DNA of 64,000 nucleotides from assembly GCF_001512305.1 (NCBI RefSeq), contig NZ_LNUT01000004.1, positions 665,657 to 729,656 of the forward strand, read 5' to 3'. The position numbers and the translations under genes are program-made. Source of the stretch: Arthrobacter sp. EPSL27 (lineage in GTDB: Bacteria; Actinomycetota; Actinomycetes; Actinomycetales; Micrococcaceae). How positions within the stretch are numbered: the stretch's first letter is position 1; the number at the start of each line of letters is the position of its first letter. The notes under the pieces were generated by a model. It saw nothing but the letters and a program-made list of their open reading frames with translations, had not been told where the DNA came from and ran no database searches. This document shows positions 1 through 7,975 of this stretch, piece by piece.

Positions 1-863
1 CCGAAGACCTGATCGTCGTGGGCTCCGGCGTGACCGGCGCCGAGTTCGCCTCCGCCTACAACGGCCTCGGTTCCAAGGTCACCCTGATTTCCAGCCGCGA
101 CCGCGTGCTGCCCGGCTCCGACACCGACGCCGCCGAAGTGCTGGAGGGCGTCTTCGAACGCCGCGGCGTGAAGGTCCTGTCCCGGGCCCGCGCCGAGACC
201 GTGGAGCGCACCGCGGACGGCGTGACCGTCACCTTGGGCGACGGCTCCAAGGTCGCCGGCAGCCACTGCCTGGTGGCCGTCGGCTCCATCCCCAACACCG
301 CCGGGATCGGCCTCGAGGAAGCCGGCGTCGCGCTGACCGAGAGCGGCCACGTCAAGGTCGACGGCGTCTCCCGCACCACCGCGCCGAACATCTACGCCGC
401 CGGGGACTGCACCGGGGTGCTGGCGCTCGCGTCCGTCGCGGCGATGCAGGGCCGGACCGCGATTGCGCACTTCCTCGGCGACAGCGTCACCCCGCTCAAG
501 CTGCACCAGGTCGCGTCCAACATCTTCACCTCGCCGGAAATCGCGAACGTGGGTGTGTCCGAGGCGGAGATCGACTCCGGCAAGTACCAGGCCGACGTCG
601 TGAAGCTTTCGTTGCGCAGCAATGCCCGCGCCAAGATGCGCAACCACAAGGACGGCTTCATCAAGATTTTCGCCCGGAAGGGCTCCGGCACCGTGATCGG
701 CGGTGTGGTGGTGGGCCCGAACGCCTCCGAGCTGATCTTTGCGATTTCCCTCGCGGTGGCGCAGAAACTGCACGTCGACGACGTCGCCAGCACCTTCACG
801 GTGTACCCCTCGCTCAGCGGCTCCATCTCCGAAGCCGCCCGGCGCCTCCACGTCCACATGTAG
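1..863 (+). CDS. lpdA: NAD(P)H-quinone dehydrogenase, LpdA-type flavoprotein disulfide reductase (5' truncated)
   Basis: Only the last ~286 residues are present; the frame is open from the window edge (first full codon at base 3). The visible part starts in the second dinucleotide-binding fold (VVGSGVTGAE), continues through the FAD-contact motif YAAGDCTG and ends in the dimerisation domain. True lipoamide dehydrogenases carry a C-terminal His-Glu dyad in HPTLSE. Here the equivalent stretch reads YPSLSGS, so the dyad is missing, as in mycobacterial LpdA (Rv3303c), which reduces quinones rather than lipoamide. The redox-disulfide region lies outside the window, so its presence cannot be judged. 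The next gene starts 16 bases downstream and may be cotranscribed. Family is confident; the exact electron acceptor is inferred. Confidence 0.85.
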   Translation, partial: EDLIVVGSGVTGAEFASAYNGLGSKVTLISSRDRVLPGSDTDAAEVLEGVFERRGVKVLSRARAETVERTADGVTVTLGDGSKVAGSHCLVAVGSIPNTAGIGLEEAGVALTESGHVKVDGVSRTTAPNIYAAGDCTGVLALASVAAMQGRTAIAHFLGDSVTPLKLHQVASNIFTSPEIANVGVSEAEIDSGKYQADVVKLSLRSNARAKMRNHKDGFIKIFARKGSGTVIGGVVVGPNASELIFAISLAVAQKLHVDDVASTFTVYPSLSGSISEAARRLHVHM

Positions 864-879
864 TCCGAAGGATGATGCC

Positions 880-1578
880 ATGCGGAGTCCCCAAGCCCTG
901 ATCGACGCCGTCGAGCGGGCGGGTGAACCGCCAGCCGGGGCCGGGGAGCGGTTCGTCGGGTACGGCGTGACTGGCGTTCCGTTCAGCTCCGGCTACGTTC
1001 TGGCTCTGCGGCGGTTCGCCTCGTCGTCGATCGGGCCGGGGTACACCTCAGTCTGGATCCGTAACCCCGCCGGCGCGTGGTCAATGCACGGCACTGCGGC
1101 CCCCGGGCTCTCCTGCCCCCGGTATTTCGGCACCGCACTGGAGTCGGCATCGGTGTCCGGCATTTCCATCGCGTGGAGCGGGGGCCACAATTTAACGGTC
1201 GACGTCGACGGCGGGGCTGTTCTGCACTGGGAGCTCACGCTGCGTCCCACGAAAGTCACCCGGCTCATGTCGGCGGTGTCCGGCGCGGCACCGGAGCGGC
1301 TCTGGCGGAACCGCCATTTCCTGAGTGCCATGGGTGCCGTCGCCGGCCCGTTCCTGGGGGCCGGACACATTGGGCTGACGGGCCGGGTCCCCAACGGCCA
1401 GATTTTCGCCGTCCACCCCCGGTGGATGTGGATCGTCGATGGCAGCCGGGCCGTGCTGGGAGGACAAGATCTGGGAAAGCCGTCAGCCCTGCCGGTCCAG
1501 GAAAAGCTGGGCGATTTCTGGATCCCCCAGCGGGGCATCCTGATGGCCGGAACGGTGGCGTTCGAACCGGGGAAATGA
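880..1578 (+). CDS. hypothetical protein, 232 aa
   Basis: I do not recognise this protein. The ATG at 880 is chosen because GAAGGA lies about 8 bases upstream and the frame stays open to 1578. An in-frame extension to 739 would overlap the preceding flavoprotein and have no ribosome site. No signal peptide or clear membrane helix is evident. The composition is Gly/Trp-rich with alternating hydrophobic stretches (for example SSGYVLALRRFA and HPRWMWIVDG), suggesting a beta-rich fold. It follows lpdA by 16 bases and precedes the flavodoxin by about 96 bases, so it may form a small redox-related operon with them. That link rests on position only. Confidence 0.65.
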   Translation: MRSPQALIDAVERAGEPPAGAGERFVGYGVTGVPFSSGYVLALRRFASSSIGPGYTSVWIRNPAGAWSMHGTAAPGLSCPRYFGTALESASVSGISIAWSGGHNLTVDVDGGAVLHWELTLRPTKVTRLMSAVSGAAPERLWRNRHFLSAMGAVAGPFLGAGHIGLTGRVPNGQIFAVHPRWMWIVDGSRAVLGGQDLGKPSALPVQEKLGDFWIPQRGILMAGTVAFEPGK

Positions 1579-1674
1579 GCCGCATCGCACCGGGATTCCT
1601 TCAGCTGGCATTGGGGGTGCCCACCGGGCCCTTCGGCCGTAGAGCGCCTCAGACAGCGGGGAACACACTGGAAT

Positions 1675-2220
1675 ATGGCCAACATCTACATTGCGTACGG
1701 CACCGTCGAAGGGCAGACGGCCCAGATCGCGGAATACATCGCGGAACTGATCCGCGCGCACGGGCACATGGCCGAGGCCGCGGATATCAAGCGGTCCGGG
1801 GATGCCCTTCCGGACGGCTACGACGCCGTGATCGTTGCGGCGTCCGTGCATATGGGCAAGCACGAGGGGCACGTCACGGACTTCGTGAAGAAGAACCGTG
1901 CCGAGCTTGAGCGGCTGCCGTCCGCGCTGGTCTCGGTGAGCCTGGCCGCGCACGGGGACGCCGAGAGCGCCGAGGGCTACGTGGAGAAGTTCGAGGCGGA
2001 AACGGGGTGGCGGCCGGCCCATGTGGGGTTGTTCGCCGGCGCCCTGCTGTACACCCACTACGGCTTCATCAAAAAGCACGTCATGAAGAAGATCGCCAGC
2101 GACAAAGGCTCCCTCGACACTGACACCACCCGGGACTACGTCTACACCGAATGGGACGGCGTCCAGCGGTTCACTGAGGAATTCCTGGTGCGCCTTGCCG
2201 CTCGGCGGGGCAGCGCGTAG
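1675..2220 (+). CDS. flavodoxin-domain protein, HemG-like protoporphyrinogen oxidase family
   Basis: A 181-residue flavodoxin-fold protein. The N-terminus IYIAYGTVEGQTAQIAEYI is a phosphate-binding loop for FMN, although the usual T/S-x-T/S-G pattern is altered to YGTVEGQ. The second block VIVAASVHMGKHEGHVTDF matches the region that follows it in menaquinone-dependent protoporphyrinogen IX dehydrogenase (HemG) proteins. Length fits that family (about 175-180 residues). In actinobacteria such proteins are often annotated as HemG although other protoporphyrinogen oxidases usually serve heme synthesis, so the substrate is uncertain. GGGGAA lies upstream of the ATG. The gene ends 3 bases before the convergent gene at 2224. 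Confidence 0.75.
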   Translation: MANIYIAYGTVEGQTAQIAEYIAELIRAHGHMAEAADIKRSGDALPDGYDAVIVAASVHMGKHEGHVTDFVKKNRAELERLPSALVSVSLAAHGDAESAEGYVEKFEAETGWRPAHVGLFAGALLYTHYGFIKKHVMKKIASDKGSLDTDTTRDYVYTEWDGVQRFTEEFLVRLAARRGSA

Positions 2221-2223
2221 GGC

Positions 2224-2934
2224 TCAGGAGTACGCGTACGGCGGGACAGTGTCGCCGGGTGCGAGAGGGGTGAACCAGTGCTCGAAGCCGAGCCCGCCGT
2301 CGTCGCCGCCGGGACCGGGAGTGTCCGAGAACAGCGTTCCACTGTCGGCGTCCTCCAGCAGGAGTTCCTCGACCTGTGTCCGCCAGCCGTCCGGGAGGTC
2401 CAGTTCGTAGATGTCCTCGGTGATCTCCGCCTGGTCGAGCAGGCAGCGGACGGCAAGTTCGGCGGCCAGGCTGCCGGGAGCGGTCCAGCCCCGGACCAGG
2501 GACGCCGTGACGTCGGCTGCCACCACAATGAACTTCTGGGTGAATTTGGCGTCGTATCCGGCCGCGAACTGCGGCGGCAGCGAGGACAGCACCGAGGTCC
2601 CGGCGACATCGGACGCGGTGACCTCGTCCAGTCCGTTCAGCGTGCCCAGGTCACGGAAGAGCTGGTCCAGGAGGATGCTAGAGGAGTTCCACAGGAGGCC
2701 GGCCAGGAGCCGGGCCTGGGTGACGGCCTTCCGGCGTTCCTCCGGCGGAACGGCGGACATCTCGGCCAGGTCTTCGGGCTCGAACTGGAGCCGCTGCTCC
2801 GGGGTCATGTCATCCGGGTGCGGGTCGAGACCCAGGAGTTCGAGGCTCAACCCGGTCAGCTTGTCGGCGTCGGCCAGCAGTTCTTCGGTGATGTCGTCGT
2901 CGTCGGCGCTCATGGGCCCGATGCTACCCGCCAT
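2224..2934 (-). CDS. hypothetical acidic helical protein
   Basis: A 236-residue acidic, mostly helical protein I cannot assign to a family. It has no signal peptide or membrane segment. The N-terminus is Asp/Glu-rich (SADDDDITEELL), the centre is predicted helical (RKAVTQARLLAGLLWNSSS) and the C-terminus carries a Gly/Asp-rich linker. Two starts are possible: ATG at 2934, and ATG at 2913, giving a product that begins MSADDDD. Neither has a strong ribosome site, so the longer form is listed. It converges on the flavodoxin gene with a 3-base gap, and the divergently placed neighbours give no functional clue. Confidence 0.6.
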   Translation of the reverse strand: MAGSIGPMSADDDDITEELLADADKLTGLSLELLGLDPHPDDMTPEQRLQFEPEDLAEMSAVPPEERRKAVTQARLLAGLLWNSSSILLDQLFRDLGTLNGLDEVTASDVAGTSVLSSLPPQFAAGYDAKFTQKFIVVAADVTASLVRGWTAPGSLAAELAVRCLLDQAEITEDIYELDLPDGWRTQVEELLLEDADSGTLFSDTPGPGGDDGGLGFEHWFTPLAPGDTVPPYAYS

Positions 2935-2980
2935 CGGCGCCGGGCCCGATTCCTGTGACGCACAGATGTCCGCCTGTCCT

Positions 2981-3613
2981 TTACGCCGCAGCCGCCCGCT
3001 GGTGCCCCGGGGTGGTGCTTCCGCCTGCCATCCGGGCGGAGACCAGGTAACTGATGCCGGCGATCAGCGGAACCACGCTCGCCGCGGCGAGGGATGCGAC
3101 CGGTCCCGACCTGCCGATGACAGTGATCAGCAGCGGCAGCGCGCCCAGGGCTACCAGCAGCCACCCGGCCAGGGCAGCCCGCTTCAGGCCCAGGACGGCA
3201 GCCGGGAACGACAGCGCAATCACACTGACGGCGATGACGGGCCCGTTGTCACTGATGAAGCTGCGCAGGGCCGCGGGATCGAACGCGAGCCAGATGCAGG
3301 CGGCGATAAAGGCAGAGGAGAGGGCCAGCAGCAGGGGAGCGGTGGCGGCCGGCCAGAACCAGGCCGCGGCGGCGAGGATCAGCATCGGCAGCACCCATGC
3401 GAGGGTAATCAGCAGCCCGTTGGTTCCGCCGGGATCCTGGAGCGCGTAGCCGGCGATAAAGATGCCCGCGAGGACCGTGAACACACCCATGACGGACGCG
3501 CCGGTGCGCTGCAGCGCGGCGGCCCGGTGCCGTGGATCCTTCTCCCGGGTCAGAAACACGACGACGGCGACCACCAGGATCGCGCTGACGGCAAGGATGA
3601 CCGGAATGTTCAT
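2981..3613 (-). CDS. polytopic membrane protein, unknown function
   Basis: A 210-residue protein that is nearly all transmembrane: about seven hydrophobic helices, starting at the N-terminus (MNIPVILAVSAILVVAVVVF) and ending shortly before a Gly/Thr/Ala tail. The start at 3613 is supported by a strong CAGGAGG about 7 bases upstream. The frame extends 14 codons further but without a ribosome site. The short charged loop after helix 1 (TREKDPRHR) should be cytosolic by the positive-inside rule. No conserved catalytic motif is seen. It lies 46 bases upstream (in its own direction of transcription) of the acidic hypothetical protein and may share its transcript. Confidence 0.65.
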   Translation of the reverse strand: MNIPVILAVSAILVVAVVVFLTREKDPRHRAAALQRTGASVMGVFTVLAGIFIAGYALQDPGGTNGLLITLAWVLPMLILAAAAWFWPAATAPLLLALSSAFIAACIWLAFDPAALRSFISDNGPVIAVSVIALSFPAAVLGLKRAALAGWLLVALGALPLLITVIGRSGPVASLAAASVVPLIAGISYLVSARMAGGSTTPGHQRAAAA

Positions 3614-3792
3614 GGGGTGCCTCCTGCGGACGAATGGAGCCTCAGCCCATTGCACCCCCGGCCGGCGGCCGTGCCAAGGGGAGAAAGGCCCGCTTCATGC
3701 GGCCCGCCGGAGGCAGGGGCCCGGGGCCGGATGCACCGGAATCCGGCCCCAGGCCTCTACCTCCGGCGTGTCGGATGTGAAATAGTGTCGCC

Positions 3793-4179
3793 ATGTGGAT
3801 CGTCGTGCTATTGGCCATCGCGCTGGTGGTCCTGTTATGGAAATTCATCCTGGTTGCCTTCGTCCTTTGGGTCGGTGTGCGCGTGATGCGGGCCCTCCTG
3901 ACAACGACGGCGGCACATGCGGCGCCGGACCGCCGTCGTGCATCCAGGCCCGTCCCGTCCCGGCCCGTGTCCAGATCCGTCCAGGTACGGCCCGCTCCCC
4001 AGCCCGTCCGGGCACGGCCGGCGCCTGCCCGTGATCTCCCCGCGCCCGACTACCTGCCGCGGTGGACTCCCGGCCGCAGGCTGGACGCCGGCCGCGAGCA
4101 TGCGCAGTGGCAGAAGGAGTTCGACCTCGCGGCGTACTTCAGTGACACCCCCATACGCCGCGGGACTGCCAGGGAATAA
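3793..4179 (+). CDS. small membrane-anchored Arg/Pro-rich protein
   Basis: A 128-residue protein with one or two N-terminal hydrophobic helices (residues 1-33, containing the basic break VGVRVMR) followed by a basic Arg/Pro/Val-rich linker of about 50 residues (PVPSRPVSRSVQVRP and variants) and a short polar C-terminal domain (AQWQKEFDLAAYF). The linker is repetitive and probably unstructured. There is no clear ribosome site, and the -10-like TAGTGT lies only a few bases upstream of the ATG, so a leaderless transcript is possible. The gene converges on gadB. Function unknown; the coding call rests on the membrane segment and high-GC codon pattern. Confidence 0.55.
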   Translation: MWIVVLLAIALVVLLWKFILVAFVLWVGVRVMRALLTTTAAHAAPDRRRASRPVPSRPVSRSVQVRPAPQPVRARPAPARDLPAPDYLPRWTPGRRLDAGREHAQWQKEFDLAAYFSDTPIRRGTARE

Positions 4180-4220
4180 CACGGCCGTCCAGGTGTCCGG
4201 CTGAGTGCCGCTGCACCGGG

Positions 4221-5600
4221 TCAATGGCCCGGTCCGGTGATGATCTTCTTGCGTTCGGACTCGTGCGCGCCGCCCTTCTTCGCCAGCGTGGTGCACGCCT
4301 CTTCGATGTCCCGGGCGAGCGTGTCGACGTGCTCGCGGCTCATCGTCTGCTTGACCAGGGCCCGCATGATGGTCACATCCTGGGCATTCGGGGGCAGGGT
4401 GTAGGCCGGCACCATCCAGCCGCGCTCAGCCGAGAGCTGCCAGGCGATATCGAACTCGTCGTAGCCGACGTCGGCGGCAAGCCGGAACGCGACCAGGGGA
4501 AGTTGTTCCTCGTCGGCGCCGATAATCTCGAACCGGCCCATGGCGTCCAGCTTCTCCGCCAGGACGCGGGCGTTGGTCTGCATGTTTTTCATGATGTAGG
4601 CGTAACCGGCCCGGCCGTAGCGCACGAAGTTGTAGTACTGGGCGAGCACCATCGACGAGCCGGTAGAGAAGTTCAGGGTAAAGGTCGAGTCGGTCTTGCC
4701 GAGGTAGTTCTCCTCAAAGACCAGGTCCTTGGCCAGATCGGCCTTCTCCCGGAAGATCAGCCAGCCGATGCCGGGGTAGACCAGGCCGAACTTGTGCCCG
4801 GAGACGTTGATCGAGCGGACCTGCTCAAGCCGGAAGTCCCACTTCGAGTCCGGGTAGAGGAAGGGCCACACAAACCCCCCGCTGGCCCCGTCCACATGCA
4901 ACGGCACATCAAGGCCCTGCTCCCGCTTGATCCGCAGCAGCAGGTCGTTGATGCCCACGATGTCGTCCTTGTGCCCGGTGAACGTCGTCCCCAGCACGGC
5001 GGCGACTCCGATGGTGTTCTCGTCGACCTGGGGCTGCACGTCGTCCGGGCCGATCGTGTACTTTCCCGGCTGCAGGGGCACGATCCGCGGCTCGACGTCG
5101 AAGTAGCGACAGAACTTCTCCCACACAACGTGCACGTCTCCGCCGAACACCAGGTTAGGGCTCGACGTCGACGCTCCCGCCGCCTCCCGGCGCTTCCGCC
5201 AGTTCCACTTCAGGGACAGGCCGCCGAGCATGATTGCCTCGGATGATCCCTGGGTCCGGGCTCCCGTCGTCTCGCCGGGCGCGTGGAAGAGGTCAGCGAG
5301 CATCCGGATGCAGCGCTGCTCGATCTCCGCCGTGCGGGGATACTCGGCATGGTCGATGAAATTGCGGTGCAGGTTGGCGGCGATAATCTGTTGGGCCTGC
5401 GGCTCCATCCACGTCGTGACGAAGGTCGCCAGGTTCCGGGCCGGATCCCCCTCCAGCGCCAGGTCCTCCGCCACCAGACGCAAAGCGTCCTGGGCAGGAA
5501 TGCCGGTCTCCGGGAACTCCCGGCTCGGAACCTCCTGGGTCACGAATCGGTTGCCGAACAGCGCCACGTCGGCATCCGCCGGCTGGAAATTTGCTGACAT
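4221..5600 (-). CDS. gadB: glutamate decarboxylase
   Basis: Converts L-glutamate to gamma-aminobutyrate plus CO2, consuming one cytosolic proton. The 459-residue length matches bacterial GadA/GadB. Visible landmarks are HVDGASGGF (His235, Asp237, cofactor environment), the PLP-binding NVSGHK with Lys270, and the C-terminal ITGPGH. In E. coli GadB the C-terminal His of such a tail plugs the active site at neutral pH. The ATG at 5600 sits 5 bases after GAAGGAG; the GTG one codon upstream is too close to that site. The YrhK-like gene ends 31 bases upstream and a ClC gene precedes it, all on one strand, so the three should be cotranscribed. No GadC-type antiporter is nearby. Confidence 0.95.
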   Translation of the reverse strand: MSANFQPADADVALFGNRFVTQEVPSREFPETGIPAQDALRLVAEDLALEGDPARNLATFVTTWMEPQAQQIIAANLHRNFIDHAEYPRTAEIEQRCIRMLADLFHAPGETTGARTQGSSEAIMLGGLSLKWNWRKRREAAGASTSSPNLVFGGDVHVVWEKFCRYFDVEPRIVPLQPGKYTIGPDDVQPQVDENTIGVAAVLGTTFTGHKDDIVGINDLLLRIKREQGLDVPLHVDGASGGFVWPFLYPDSKWDFRLEQVRSINVSGHKFGLVYPGIGWLIFREKADLAKDLVFEENYLGKTDSTFTLNFSTGSSMVLAQYYNFVRYGRAGYAYIMKNMQTNARVLAEKLDAMGRFEIIGADEEQLPLVAFRLAADVGYDEFDIAWQLSAERGWMVPAYTLPPNAQDVTIMRALVKQTMSREHVDTLARDIEEACTTLAKKGGAHESERKKIITGPGH

Positions 5601-5631
5601 CACTTCTCCTTCAGAGAGGGTCGAACAGGAA

Positions 5632-6321
5632 TTACTGACGGGCGCCCCGGTCTGCGGGGACCGGGGTTTCGGTGGATTCCGGGCGCAGCATCAGAATCGC
5701 GCCGGTGAGGAAGCACAGTGCTCCCACGAGGGTGCCGAGATTGGACAGCTCGGCGTTTAAGAGGTCGCCGCTCGACGGTATGACGAAGGCCGCGACGGCC
5801 GAGATGCCGAACGCCACCGAGCCGGCCACGTTGATCACCCCGATCTTCCACACCCGGGGCCGGGGTTGCCCGGCAACGGCGCTGCGGCCCGCAATCTGTA
5901 GCGCCACACCGCTGGAGACGAGGAAGGCGATGGAGCCTAGAGCGTCGGGCCTCCACACCCGCTGCTCGGTCAGCGCCACGCTGAGATTGGTCAGCAGCGC
6001 ATTGGCCGTACTCCAGTTGAACCACAGCGTGCCGGCAAGTTGGATCGCGCCAGCTAGCCAGACTGGTTTCCGCGGGGCCCATGACCACACTGACCGGCGT
6101 CGTGTGGCACCCACGGCCGGGAGCGCGTCAACGGCTTCGCGGTACTGCAGGAATGCCGCGCAGGTGAAGAACAGCGAACCGACGAAGAAGGTGGCTCCAC
6201 ACCAGTGCAATCCCACGGCCTCGGCGTAAAACGGCACCGCGCCCAGGGCGAACAGGCTTGAGCCAATGATGAACAACCAGGCGATCCACCGGTCCCGTCG
6301 GGTCAGACGGCCCGTGCTCAC
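5632..6321 (-). CDS. YrhK-like integral membrane protein
   Basis: A 229-residue membrane protein with about six hydrophobic helices. The first pair (WLFIIGSSLFALGAVPFY, then ATFFVGSLFFTCAAFLQY) resembles the YrhK domain: two helices with Gly-Ser and Phe-rich positions. The second half repeats the theme (PVWLAGAIQLAGTLWFNWS). The start is GTG at 6321, preceded by GGAGG at good spacing. It shares four bases (GTGA) with the stop codon of the ClC gene, so translation is probably coupled. It lies between the channel and gadB in the presumed acid-response operon. A role in ion or pH homeostasis is inferred from position only. Confidence 0.7.
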   Translation of the reverse strand: MSTGRLTRRDRWIAWLFIIGSSLFALGAVPFYAEAVGLHWCGATFFVGSLFFTCAAFLQYREAVDALPAVGATRRRSVWSWAPRKPVWLAGAIQLAGTLWFNWSTANALLTNLSVALTEQRVWRPDALGSIAFLVSSGVALQIAGRSAVAGQPRPRVWKIGVINVAGSVAFGISAVAAFVIPSSGDLLNAELSNLGTLVGALCFLTGAILMLRPESTETPVPADRGARQ

Positions 6322-7688
6322 GTGGCCCTCCGGGGAGGCTGGTGTTGGACCGTGCCGGCGTCGTCGGACGCCACGGCCGCCCCCGGACCCGGGACCGGCA
6401 GCGCATTGGTGATCACGAAGGCCACGGCCACCGCCACCACCACCTGGGGCGTGACGGCCACACCGTCCACTCCCAGCAGGAGCGTGGCCAGCAGCGTCGA
6501 CGTCAACGGCAGCCGCAGCATGGCCGCACACATGGCCCCCATGCCCATCCCGATTCCGGCCGCGAGATCCATGCCGGGCAACCCGCTGGCTGCGATGCCG
6601 AGCGCCGCGCCGATGAACATCGACGGGAACACCGGCCCGCCTCGGAATGCGCTCAGCGAGAGGCTGTAGACCACGGTCTTGCAGAAAATCAGCACGACCA
6701 GCACGGCAAGCGGGTAGCCTGCGGCGTGCTCCACCAGTTCCGGAAGTGCGTCCTGCCCGGAGAACAGCACCTGCGTGAAGCTGTGGCCGGTGATCAGCTG
6801 GTATGCCATTGCGGTCAGGCCGATCAGCAAACCGAGCGCGGAGGTCACCAGCAGGCGGTTCAGATGCACCACCGGACGAAGCGACAGCGCGGCCCGGCGG
6901 ATCACCCAGCCCAGGAGCGCGCCGACCGCACCCATGACCACCGCCCAGCCGAGCGAGGCCACGGTGGGCGGCTCCGCCGGCGGCACCACCGGCAGTGCCA
7001 GCGAGAAGCTGCCCAGCCCGGTCCAGCTGTCCAGGCCGACGAACACCAGCGCCCCGACGCCGGATGCCAGCAGTCCGGGCAGGGCCACCAGGCTCATCGT
7101 CCTGCCGGCGATCCCGGCGGCTTCCATGATCAGGAATGCGCCGAGCACGGGCGACCCCAGCAGGGTGCTGATCGCTGCGAAGCTGCCGGCCGACGCCATG
7201 ACGGTCAGCGCCATGGGCGGAGCGTCCTTCTTCACCAGGTGCACCGCCAGCGCCCCGAGGCCGCCGCCGATCGCGATCAGCGGACCCTCCGGCCCCAGCA
7301 CCGCACCCAGGCTGAGCGTGGCCAGCGCGGCGAGAACAATGCCGGGGAGTTCCCGGCCGCGGGGCGGCCCGCCGCCGGCGGCGAACCCGAAAGCAGGGGA
7401 GTGGCCCCCGGTGCCCGGCAGGTACCGGATGGTCAGCGCCGTCAACAGCCCGCACAGGACCAGCCACGGTACCGGCCACCACGCGGGTGCCGGACCCCCA
7501 AAGACCTGCTCCGGCAGCCCGGCGAAGACGAACCGCTGCACCGCTGCAACCAGGGCGAGGAATCCGTACGCGAGGATCGAGACGGGAACGCCCAGGGCCG
7601 CCGCCAGCAGAAGAGCCGCGATATACGGCCTGGAACGCATCACAGCAACCGGGTCCATAGCGGGCTGCGGTGCGGCGGGCGCGCTCAT
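6318..7688 (-). CDS. ClC-family chloride channel or transporter
   Basis: A 456-residue ClC protein with hydrophobic segments throughout. The gating-glutamate motif GPEGP and the downstream GGPVFPSMFIG are recognisable. Two positions differ from E. coli CLC-ec1. The residue aligning with the internal proton glutamate (second Glu of IIEEM) is Ala in LIMEAA, and the GSGIP anion-filter motif is replaced by GGHSP. Loss of the internal glutamate is typical of channel-type ClCs, so passive chloride flux rather than Cl-/H+ exchange is plausible. ATG at 7688 is preferred; an in-frame TTG three codons upstream has no better ribosome site. First gene of the ClC-YrhK-gadB unit. In E. coli, ClC proteins act as electrical shunts during glutamate-dependent acid resistance. 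Confidence 0.88.
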   Translation of the reverse strand: MSAPAAPQPAMDPVAVMRSRPYIAALLLAAALGVPVSILAYGFLALVAAVQRFVFAGLPEQVFGGPAPAWWPVPWLVLCGLLTALTIRYLPGTGGHSPAFGFAAGGGPPRGRELPGIVLAALATLSLGAVLGPEGPLIAIGGGLGALAVHLVKKDAPPMALTVMASAGSFAAISTLLGSPVLGAFLIMEAAGIAGRTMSLVALPGLLASGVGALVFVGLDSWTGLGSFSLALPVVPPAEPPTVASLGWAVVMGAVGALLGWVIRRAALSLRPVVHLNRLLVTSALGLLIGLTAMAYQLITGHSFTQVLFSGQDALPELVEHAAGYPLAVLVVLIFCKTVVYSLSLSAFRGGPVFPSMFIGAALGIAASGLPGMDLAAGIGMGMGAMCAAMLRLPLTSTLLATLLLGVDGVAVTPQVVVAVAVAFVITNALPVPGPGAAVASDDAGTVQHQPPRRAT

Positions 7689-7823
7689 CACCGGCAACCC
7701 GGCAGGCCCGTGAGCATTCCGGTCACTTTTCCGTGGTCACAGTGGAGCATCCCGTCCCCTTCCGCTGGCCGTTGCTGGACGGCGGGAACCTTCGTGGGGT
7801 CTCGCCAGCCGGAGGGCTGGTCA

Positions 7824-7833
7824 ATCACGTGAT
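7824..7833. promoter_or_regulatory. perfect 10-bp palindrome upstream of the ClC gene
   Basis: ATCACGTGAT is a perfect palindrome about 140 bases upstream of the ClC start, in the 287-base interval between nasB and the ClC gene. It could be an operator, but a single site of this length may arise by chance. No fluoride riboswitch consensus or other convincing promoter was seen in the interval. Confidence 0.2.
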
Positions 7834-7902
7834 CCCCAAACTAACGGTCGACGGCGGGACAGGCATCACCCGATGCGGGTGAAAGGGAACCGGGGCGCCG
7901 CC

Positions 7903-7933
7903 CGGTCAACCCCGTTACCGGGTGGGGTTGCCG
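7903..7933 (-). terminator. hairpin after nasB
   Basis: An inverted repeat with arms CGGTCAACCCC and GGGGTTGCCG (one bulged base) around a 10-base loop lies about 45 bases past the nasB stop. There is no strong T tract, so it is a probable rather than certain terminator for the narK-nasC-nasB operon. Confidence 0.4.
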
Positions 7934-7975
7934 GGAGGCGGGAATTATTTCCGGGACTGTCAGCCCGCGCTGCCC

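Noticed and set aside
4215..4233. Terminator hairpin at the gadB end
   Set aside because: The six-base stem ACCGGG/CCCGGT spans the gadB stop codon itself and has no T tract; too weak to call.
7689..7975. Fluoride riboswitch upstream of the ClC gene
   Set aside because: I looked on the minus strand for the conserved GGxGAUGG and pseudoknot elements and did not find them; the ClC protein also lacks the fluoride-type filter.
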